From positions 2,238,501-2,302,500 of the forward strand of contig JAIWND010000001.1 in the NCBI GenBank assembly GCA_025330725.1: 64,000 nucleotides of DNA, in the 5' to 3' direction. Of the stretch, positions 57,345 through 64,000 are shown one piece after another. Numbering within the stretch: position 1 is the first letter of the stretch; every line of letters starts with the position of its first letter. The notes below the pieces were generated by a model. It was not told where the DNA came from. It made no database searches and saw only the letters and a program-made list of their open reading frames with translations. The translations under genes were made by a program, and so were the position numbers. The DNA comes from Chlamydoabsidia padenii. Lineage: Eukaryota > Mucoromycota > Mucoromycetes > Mucorales > Cunninghamellaceae.

Positions 57345-57665
57345 TTATGTACTAAAAAAGTTTCCAACTTGGAAATCGGGATTTAAAAGTAAGATAAAAT
57401 TACCATTTGGTTCCCGGTAAAGGATCAATACTTGTACCTCCCCAAATCGACTAACCTCATCAACGAGAGGAATGTTTTTCAAATACACTGCGAGGATTTT
57501 CTTATCAGAAGGGAGATCCCTGTATGGATGGTACTGTCCACATCGATACCATTCCCAACATGTCTGAACGCAAGCTTCCTCTGAAGCAAGAGAAACTTTA
57601 TAGAACAATGACCCCTTTTTTACGGACGCTGTGAAGACCAAGTCCCACATTTGGGGAAGTGCCAC
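57345..57665 (-). CDS. Unrecognised ORF, possibly a retroelement remnant
   Basis: Frame of 106 codons from MALPQMWDLVFTASVKKGSL through ACVQTCWEWYRCGQYHPYRD and ILAVYLKNIPLVDEVSRFGE. The frame stays open for a few codons before the ATG, so the start is uncertain. The style resembles the gag-like first ORF of some fungal LINE elements, but the match is not firm. Confidence 0.25.
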   Translation of the reverse strand: MALPQMWDLVFTASVKKGSLFYKVSLASEEACVQTCWEWYRCGQYHPYRDLPSDKKILAVYLKNIPLVDEVSRFGEVQVLILYREPNGNFILLLNPDFQVGNFFST

Positions 57666-58002
57666 CCGTAAGGCCCCTTGGAGAACATTTCAACTTGGAT
57701 GTATCAAAAAAAGACAGTATGAGCTTCCGAACCTCGAATCCAAATCCGGTCATGTTGAATCATTGAGGCTAGAGCCTGGTGAGAAGACAAGGAAGTCGAA
57801 GACTGCTGAGGTTGAGCAAGTGGAAAGAGGTTCTTCTTGGCAGCCCTTACATAGCATAGATGAAGAAATTGGTGTTTTTTTTAAAAAAAAAAAGGGGGGG
57901 AAGCGGTTTCCTTTTTATGCTCACCTGCGGGTATTCAATCTGGCAAGGGGCTGTGTGGCTTTTCTCTCCCGTCCCCTTTTTTTTAATATCTTTCAACCCA
58001 AC
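57666..58002. other. Upstream of the winged-helix gene
   Basis: A plus-strand frame runs through this region into the gene below, but its sequence is purine-rich and not domain-like; treated as leader. A10G7 at about 57883-57900. Confidence 0.4.
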
Positions 58003-58272
58003 ATGCTTACAGCCGGAAAGATCATCAAACACCTGATTGCCAAACATGGACCGTTGACCACCACTTCTTTGGCCAGCCATATCACTACTTTTGAAAAACA
58101 ACTTGTATCGAAATCACATTTGAAACACCATGTCTTGGCTTCTTTGGAAGGACAAGGTGTACTCCATAAACAAGTCTACCGTGAATCCGCTCATTCAAAA
58201 CCACTGTGGCGATGGGACTTTATCAACCAAACCGACGCTACTTTACACAAGGAATTAAAACAACTAGTTTAG
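58003..58272 (+). CDS. Small winged-helix-like protein (89 aa)
   Basis: Start chosen at MLTAGKIIKHLIAKHGPL because it opens a compact domain: GKIIKHLIAKHGPLTTTSLA (helices 1-2), KSHLKHHVLASLEGQGVLHK (helix-loop with the LExxGxL turn typical of winged helices), then a polar strand region (SAHSKPLWRWDFINQ). The longer frame upstream reads the poly-A/G leader and is not supported. The basic first helix could serve as a mitochondrial signal, as in several small mitoribosomal subunits of this fold; that is only a suggestion. Confidence 0.6.
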   Translation: MLTAGKIIKHLIAKHGPLTTTSLASHITTFEKQLVSKSHLKHHVLASLEGQGVLHKQVYRESAHSKPLWRWDFINQTDATLHKELKQLV

Positions 58273-58712
58273 TTTATATTATTATCATTTTGACCAATAA
58301 ACATCATCATCCAATTGTCTTTTTACCCACCACTGTTTATTATTTTTATAAAGACTTTCTGACTACTAATTATCTATTCTACCACTAGTAACTAACTGTT
58401 CTAGTACTATAACTAATGGTGGATACCAGACCCAACACATCGTATGGAGGATAGTTATCCAGTTGTAAAAGAATGTGAACATAGCCTCTTGTCTTGTTAT
58501 CCGTGTGATAAATTCCAAGCGTCACCGTTGTAAAAGTGCAAGTGAGGTTTTACTTTTATGATGACCTGTTGAAGAGAGGTAATCATCATTAAAAGTGGAG
58601 AAAAGAAAAAGAGAACTTCGATATGCGGGATTTTAATTTCGCACATTAAAGTATTCATGCTACAAGTTTTATTTTCAACAATAGATGTGCGTACTACTAC
58701 TTTTTTTTTTTT
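58273..58712. other. Intergenic
   Basis: A/T-rich. GCGGGATTTTAATTTCGCAC at 58625, a symmetric motif variant, lies downstream of both neighbouring genes. Confidence 0.45.
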
Positions 58713-59371
58713 TCAATCATCGAGAAATTCATCATACAGATCATCTTGGATTAACTGAACCAAGTCAGGTACATGATCATGCAATTGTATGGCCAAATCT
58801 ATCCTCCTTTTGATCAGGTACTCGGCCAAAACCGGCGCCAATCTCGTATTCCACACTGAACGGCATGATTTTGTTCTTTTTGGCGGCACGGAAAAGGGAT
58901 CCATTAGGGGAAGACTAGTGATCAAATCTTGATTGAGTTGGATCAACCATTCCTCCATCATGGCAGGTGTCATCTCATTCAAGTAGTTGTTCCGTGGCCA
59001 GAATTGCTCCATATAGTCTTTAATCATTGGCGCCACGATGACAAGTATCCGAGTATAGGATACCTGGATGTCTTTTCCAATCCAGTGAGAGTACCGACAA
59101 TGATCTATTCCGCACACCAAAATCGGTGTTTCAAAATTCACATCCAGGCAATATGCATCTTTTTGTTTTTTGTTTTACCTTCCACAGGCATAGACAAGAG
59201 AAGGTCTTCATTATTCATATAAAGTACTTGATCAACTATAGTCTCGTAATGTGTTTGAATATCTTGCATGATTATATCAGTTTTTGACTGCGGGGCATTG
59301 ATTAGGACCTGAGAGACAGGATATCCTAATACCACGGTGGTTAGAAACAGAAGAAAAATGTTGGAATGCAT
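58713..59371 (-). CDS. Secreted protein interrupted by a 20-nt insertion or mini-intron
   Basis: Start taken at MHSNIFLLFLTTVVLGYPVS, a signal peptide. The first segment (59179-59371) ends ...LLLSMPVE. A 20-nt stretch, GTAAAACAAAAAACAAAAAG on the coding strand (59159-59178), follows; then the frame resumes as DAYCLDVNFETPILVCGIDH, CRYSHWIGKDIQVSYTRILV and runs to the TAG at 58713. Removing the 20 nt gives 212 residues with at least four Cys; leaving it in gives an early stop (KMHIAWM). It has GT and AG ends but would be extraordinarily short for an intron, so a frameshift in the A-rich run (mutation or sequencing error) is the alternative. No family recognised. Confidence 0.55.
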
Positions 59372-60215
59372 GATTGTATAAAGTGAAAAAAAGTGAGACA
59401 AGTGGAAAGATGAGTCTCCTTTATATTTACACTTTGTTTATAAAGCGTGATGACAAGGAGGTTATGTTTGCACAGCCCAACATCACCGATACTACGTTTG
59501 GTAAAGTTTATCCATTGATTCGATCATTCGATCCCGGGTGCTTTCTGTAGATCCTTTTATCTTTTGCTGGTCGTTCAACGTATTTATGATGTTTTCGTCT
59601 ATTATTCATAGTGGACGCAAGTCGATATAAAAATAATGCAAAACATGTCAATAAAGAAGAAGCATCTTGATACAGATCTAATTCTATAACTATCTTTGAG
59701 GAATAACACTAAAACAAACCGAGGATCGTTCATGCAAGATTTAGGCGGCGATCGAATTGAATCTCACGTGGTGGGACCTCCTCTTTACATCCAGTTATAC
59801 ACAAGTATTTGTCTCCCCTAGAAACTGCAGCTGAGGGGAAAGAGTATGATCATCATCCTAACTTTGTGATTTTTAAATCAGTATCAACATATAGCATCCT
59901 CAAAGGGTATAAGTATGTATGATGATTTTATTTGATCAAACTCCTATTGATGGGGCCTTTACGTTCGTTGATTAGGAAAATCACATATATTAGATAATGA
60001 TCAGATTGGCGGGTTTTCATTATTGGAGGCCGTTCGCGTTATTTTATTATCAAAATGTAATTAAATAATCTAGAGGGGATGACAACAAGTATTAAGAGGA
60101 GGGGTTTTCAATAACTAGTAGTAGTATAATGTATGTATAATGTAAAAAAAAAAAAAAAAAAAAAGAAGACAAATAAATATGTAAAGAGGTAAAACTAAAC
60201 TAAAAGGTAAGGAAT
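59372..60215. other. Intergenic
   Basis: No gene. Contains a ~21-nt A run near 60144 and the 3' flank of ERG3. Confidence 0.5.
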
Positions 60216-61428
60216 CTATTGTTTTTTATACTTGAGAGCCTTCGTTTCATCTTCATTTTCGATAATGTCGGCTTCCTTGGATTGAGCTGCCCAAACAGCC
60301 TTGTTGTTTCGTAAAGTAGCATCGTATTGTTCAGCAGTAGGTTGACGATGAGAACCACCAAGTTTATCCCAGAAGGTGAAGTATTGACCATAATTGTAGT
60401 TGAAATACAAATGATGGACTGTATGATGAGCAGTAGTGTTGATCACATCAGAATGAGAGAAGAAGTTACCTATCACCAAAATAATAAGACACGATGAGAG
60501 GCACAATCAACTTGGTACTACGGTTTTTCATTTTCCGACTTACCATCATGAATCAAGACAGTCCAAACATTCACAAATACAAACATAAACATGTAGAGCC
60601 ACTTGTGTATAGGGATCAAATAACCATAAAGATGGTATGGAATTGACTGAAGATAACCATCCAAGGGGTGGAATGCATGAGAAGCAAAGGGAGTAGGTAC
60701 TATACATTAAATATAAAAAACAAACGAGCGAGTGAGTGAGCGTCCGTCGGGTAAAACAAGTTTTTCCGGTCTTTACCAATCCATTTATGGTGAAGCTATA
60801 AGAATAATAAATAAGGTCAGTGATCATCAAGGCTAATATTTACATATATGTATGTTTACCTTGTGGAGAGGTTTGTAGAGAAGAGGATGATGCAACATGC
60901 GATGAATCCAGTAAATGCCCATATCCGTGATAAACAAGAAGGCGGGGACAGTAGCGATCAAATACAACCATTCATATGCCGTTTTGGGGACTCCTTCATA
61001 GAGTAAAGAATATCCATTGATTTCACCAACAAACCAAGGGACAGTAAGGACTAGTAGATATAAAGTTTAATTTACATCAAAGTAGTTAATTATCCCAAAT
61101 ACTTACTAGAAAACCCGGGAATGGCACTGACAGCCACTGTGATTTCTTTACGGATTTGATTCTTCAAAAATTTGGGATGCTTCATGAGTTCTTTATCAAA
61201 GATGAAGTAGTAGGAAGCACAAGCAGAGGCCAGATAGAAGAACCAACCACCAGTAGAAACAATAATGAATACGGTTAAGAATTGTCGATAGATATTGTCC
61301 TGGGTCCAAGGTGAGATCACAAAGTCAGAGGCAAAAGAAGTTCCATTGTTGATAAAGCTTGTTGGTAGCAGTTTGTTGTAAAGACCGTCAAAGACGTATT
61401 CGTCAGCATACTGCACTACAACATCCAT
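60216..61428 (-). CDS. ERG3: Sterol C-5 desaturase
   Basis: ER membrane diiron enzyme that introduces the C5-C6 double bond in ergosterol synthesis. Several exons on the minus strand; the first runs from 61428 ([20 protein letters not shown]) to a donor near 61110, and the last ends ALKYKKQ at 60216. TM segments surround the fatty-acid-hydroxylase histidine boxes HRMLHH, HHKWI and HTVHH (in [20 protein letters not shown]). Other family phrases are [40 protein letters not shown] and VWTVLIHD. Order and spacing match fungal Erg3 proteins. It follows DCS1 on the same strand at a distance of 190 bp. Confidence 0.95.
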
Positions 61429-61618
61429 GGTACAATAGATGATAAAGAAGCAAAAGAGGAAAAAAAAAAATCTGGGCCAATAAACAAAATAAAGTCGGCG
61501 ATCGGTGTTTAAATGTCAAGTTGCTGTCAACGACACCGCTTATGATTCATATACAACATTCATTTTTATTATATAAGGTAAGACTAAACTAATAAAGAAA
61601 GCTATTCTATATAACACA

Positions 61619-62491
61619 TCAACATTTTTCAAGCCAAGAAGTATATCTTGAATAAAGTGGATGTTGTTCACCGATAACATAAGGAAGAGTTGCCTTTTGA
61701 TAATAGTCAGGGTAAAGCGTCAAGTTATCAATGACAGTATCCAATAAATGAGCCTGACCAACCATAGCACCTGGAGGATCCTGCATAGAAAGGGCGGTGA
61801 TATGAATATGCAAGTGATAATAGCTGGGTTGATAATGGATAAAGAGCCGACACGGTTGTCCCTTGGTCAGCCGACTAGCAGTGTCTTGAATCCGTTTGAG
61901 AAGAGGCAAGTGGTGGTGGGTGAGCGATCGCAAAGAGGTGAGACGAGTATCCATGACAATGGCGACTAAATAGAGCGATTCAGGCTGCCCGTCCCATTTC
62001 ATATCCGGTAGCACCACAAACCCGTTTTCTTGATCGTCATCATGGTACAGTACCCGATCCACTTCTGCCTTGCCTTGGAGAATATTATGCACCCATTCGA
62101 TACGTGAGGGTGGTAACGAGTCAATGTAAGGTTGGGTGATGGCGGTGTACATGGCAGGTGTTTCCTTGATTAAGTGACGTGGTTGGTCTTCGTATTTGCG
62201 AATGTGTAGTTCAGTGGCAGGGTACACGTATTTGATCTGAGTATCACAAGTATCGAGTTGTAAATGTCCCAAACCCCAGCCATAAATGTTGTTTTCCACT
62301 TGCTCATCCAGTTTATCCATGTGTTGTCCGAGTAATGGGATGGTCGTTGTGTCAAAAGGTAGTTTTTCAAAGGAGACTATACAGTCTGCTCCATCCACTT
62401 GTCCAAGTATATAAACCAGCTTTGTACGGGTGTTGTGGGAGAGCACCCGAGTAAACTTGAATTCATGAAGAATGCGTTGCAAGGCCGACAT
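61619..62491 (-). CDS. DCS1: Scavenger mRNA decapping enzyme DcpS
   Basis: HIT-family pyrophosphatase that hydrolyses the m7GpppN remnants left by 3'-5' mRNA decay. Single exon, 290 residues. The N-terminal swapped-dimer domain runs from SALQRILHEFKFTRVLSHNT to about residue 110 (ATELHIRKYEDQPRHLIKET). The C-terminal catalytic domain has MKWDGQPESLYLVAIVMDTR, LTSLRSLTHHHLPLLKRIQD and the histidine triad FIHYQPSYYHLHIHITAL (HxHxH). A Leu/Tyr-rich C-terminus (LPYVIGEQHPLYSRY) follows, also typical of the family. Confidence 0.95.
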   Translation of the reverse strand: MSALQRILHEFKFTRVLSHNTRTKLVYILGQVDGADCIVSFEKLPFDTTTIPLLGQHMDKLDEQVENNIYGWGLGHLQLDTCDTQIKYVYPATELHIRKYEDQPRHLIKETPAMYTAITQPYIDSLPPSRIEWVHNILQGKAEVDRVLYHDDDQENGFVVLPDMKWDGQPESLYLVAIVMDTRLTSLRSLTHHHLPLLKRIQDTASRLTKGQPCRLFIHYQPSYYHLHIHITALSMQDPPGAMVGQAHLLDTVIDNLTLYPDYYQKATLPYVIGEQHPLYSRYTSWLEKC

Positions 62492-62543
62492 TGATTAAAT
62501 AGGAATAAGACAAGGGATCGAAATGAAAAGAGAGAAATGAAAA

Positions 62544-62562
62544 GGCGGGTTTTGAATTTCCC
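62544..62562 (+). promoter_or_regulatory. GCGGGTTTTGAA promoter motif
   Basis: GGCGGGTTTTGAATTTCCC in the 200-bp region between the divergent DCS1 and the gene at 62692. Confidence 0.45.
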
Positions 62563-62691
62563 AGAAGTTGAAAAAAATATATATAAAGTAATCAACATTT
62601 TCTCTTCTCTCTCTTTCCTTCCTTCCTTCTTTACCTTTATCGTTTGATTTATAAAAGCAGCACCGATTCTTCGTCTTTGTTTTGTCATTCG

Positions 62692-63990
62692 ATGCCCATG
62701 ATGACCTACAAAAGTGGCTTCGAACCTAAAGATGCAAGAACCATCAACACTTATGAAGATGATGACTTTGACGATTTCGACGACTGGAGTTTGGAAACCA
62801 CACCACCCAGACCTAGGCGACGGAAAACAGCCACTCAAGCTCTGGTGGAATTCCTTAACACGACCAGTCCCGAAGAATTCAAAAAAAACCCACCACCACC
62901 CATCACCTTGAACAACACCAAGCGTACCTCTACGCCCTTCTTTCTACGCCGTCGTAACAAGAACAAGTCCTCGCCGTCCAATTCCACCATTCTTCCTTCC
63001 ACTTCCTCGACAGGCGGGTCTTCTTCGAATTCACTAGGTGCACCCAACACTATTCCTCGTAAAAACTATATCGAAATTATTGCCCATAATCCAACAAGAT
63101 TACCTCAGTATTATGATTCCTATACTGGTGCTGGTGGACTGGCCTCGGGGAGCAAGATCTCGTTGAACGAACCGATCTTGCCGACTCGACGAGACTCTAG
63201 TCTTTATAGTGCCTCTATACGTAGTCTGTCTATTAAATCACCAACTTATTCCAAAGTCAACCTCAAATCACCAACCTCACCAAGAACACCCCAACCAACA
63301 ACAACAACAATAACAACAGCTAGTGACAATCAGGATAACAACAAAGGCAAAGCAATTAGTGACAATGATCAGGATAACAACAAGGACAAAGAGGATGAAA
63401 AGAAACGAAAAATGGTAGATGCTATGGTGGCAACATGCGATGGAATGGATGTGATTGAAGCGGGCTTGATCCAACGTTTGAAGCAATGTCAACTATATGG
63501 AATCGATAAACCTATGGATGTGGTCACTGCTCGTTTGACTGAAGAACATATTCGAGCTTTGAAAGTATCAGCATCTCAACAAGTGGGTGGTATAAAGAAC
63601 AAGAGCCGTCATGTCCAGGTCCAAACTGATCTTTCTTGGGATAATACGAATGGATCACGTGCATCAATACAAGAAACCAACCACACTGACAACACTACTG
63701 TACCATTCTCCTCTTCCGTGGAGGAATTACAACAACAATTGGCTCAGGAACGGCAGGAACGACGACGTCTGGAAGCGGCATTGGAACTCACATGTGATCA
63801 TTTTGAAGTACTCAGTGGATTGGCCTATAAAAAGCTTCGTGAACTTTGGGAAGAAAAACTACGATGGGAAAATGCATGTATCGAAATGAATGAACAATTA
63901 CTGGCAATGGGACAACATAAAAATGGATACAACAACAACATGGATGATATAATGACCGAAGATTATCCCCATAGTGATTTCGGCTCATGA
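62692..63990 (+). CDS. Disordered protein with C-terminal coiled coil (432 aa)
   Basis: Start at MPMMTYKSGFEPKDARTINT, after a C/T-rich leader; a start 16 codons upstream is also possible. An acidic segment (YEDDDFDDFDDWSLE), a Pro/Ser/Thr-rich middle with basic patches (RPRRRKTATQALVEFL; FFLRRRNKNKSSPSN) and an Asn/Asp/Lys-rich linker are followed by a helical region (VVTARLTEEHIRALKVSASQ) and a C-terminal coiled coil (ELQQQLAQERQERRRLEAAL, KLRELWEEKLRWENACIEMN). The single large exon ends at a TGA at 63988-63990. I recognise no family; the layout suggests a scaffold or cytoskeletal adaptor. Confidence 0.75.
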   Translation: MPMMTYKSGFEPKDARTINTYEDDDFDDFDDWSLETTPPRPRRRKTATQALVEFLNTTSPEEFKKNPPPPITLNNTKRTSTPFFLRRRNKNKSSPSNSTILPSTSSTGGSSSNSLGAPNTIPRKNYIEIIAHNPTRLPQYYDSYTGAGGLASGSKISLNEPILPTRRDSSLYSASIRSLSIKSPTYSKVNLKSPTSPRTPQPTTTTITTASDNQDNNKGKAISDNDQDNNKDKEDEKKRKMVDAMVATCDGMDVIEAGLIQRLKQCQLYGIDKPMDVVTARLTEEHIRALKVSASQQVGGIKNKSRHVQVQTDLSWDNTNGSRASIQETNHTDNTTVPFSSSVEELQQQLAQERQERRRLEAALELTCDHFEVLSGLAYKKLRELWEEKLRWENACIEMNEQLLAMGQHKNGYNNNMDDIMTEDYPHSDFGS

Positions 63991-64000
63991 TCTCTCTGCC

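Noticed and set aside
57631..58002. N-terminal extension of the winged-helix ORF
   Set aside because: The extension reads a purine-rich leader with a KKKKGGKRF run and lacks domain features; the ATG at 58003 begins the folded part.

Overview
The window comes from a eukaryotic nuclear genome, almost certainly an early-diverging filamentous fungus of the Mucoromycota (Mucorales-like). The basis is: many short introns (about 50-90 nt) with GTAAGT-type donors; T-rich leaders with long poly-A and poly-T runs; fungal genes such as DUG2, ERG3 and RNA1/RanGAP; Mlx-like bHLH factors; and transposases (Tc1/mariner DDE and a KDZ/Plavaka-like element) of types familiar from this phylum. The species cannot be named from the sequence. 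LAYOUT. 1-9.3 kb: the 3' part of a cytochrome P450 gene, DUG2 (glutathione degradation), a small single-pass membrane protein gene and a TAF3-like gene (histone fold plus PHD finger). 9.4-22.9 kb: two nearly identical P450 genes, each inside a ~2.5 kb duplicated block. They are separated by ~8.4 kb of mobile and repetitive DNA: a 751-bp inverted-repeat element carrying a reverse-transcriptase zinc-binding remnant, the C-terminal part of a Tc1/mariner transposase, a ~1.95 kb array of a 21-bp satellite, arrays of an 11-12 bp repeat, and a decayed KDZ/Plavaka-like transposase gene. 23-25.1 kb: a small zinc-finger gene and a decayed ORF I do not recognise. 25.8-34.1 kb: a bHLH factor, an eIF4E-family protein with a very long disordered N-terminus, two unrecognised genes, an LLPH/YBL028C-like nucleolar protein and a MAT2B-like gene. 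34.3-41.5 kb: a TPR/Mlp1-like nuclear-basket protein followed directly by RanGAP (RNA1). 42.7-54.1 kb: ribosomal protein eL22, a defensin-like secreted peptide, a second bHLH-zip factor, GINS subunit PSF1, a Tim17-family complex I subunit and splicing factor SF3B1. 54.3-56.7 kb: a tandem family of four-TM proteins with a CCLPRPG-type motif (two intact copies, one truncated). 58-64 kb: a small winged-helix-like protein, a secreted protein with a 20-nt interruption, ERG3 (sterol C-5 desaturase), the scavenger decapping enzyme DCS1/DcpS and a disordered coiled-coil protein. Most genes are housekeeping genes with no common pathway. The two visible themes are a CYP52/CYP86-like P450 family expanding by duplication and a nuclear-transport pair (TPR and RanGAP). 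The most interesting non-genic signal is a short motif, core GGGATTTGAA or GGGGTTTGAA, found about 75-300 bp upstream of many of these unrelated genes; it resembles a joined CDE/CHR-type promoter element.
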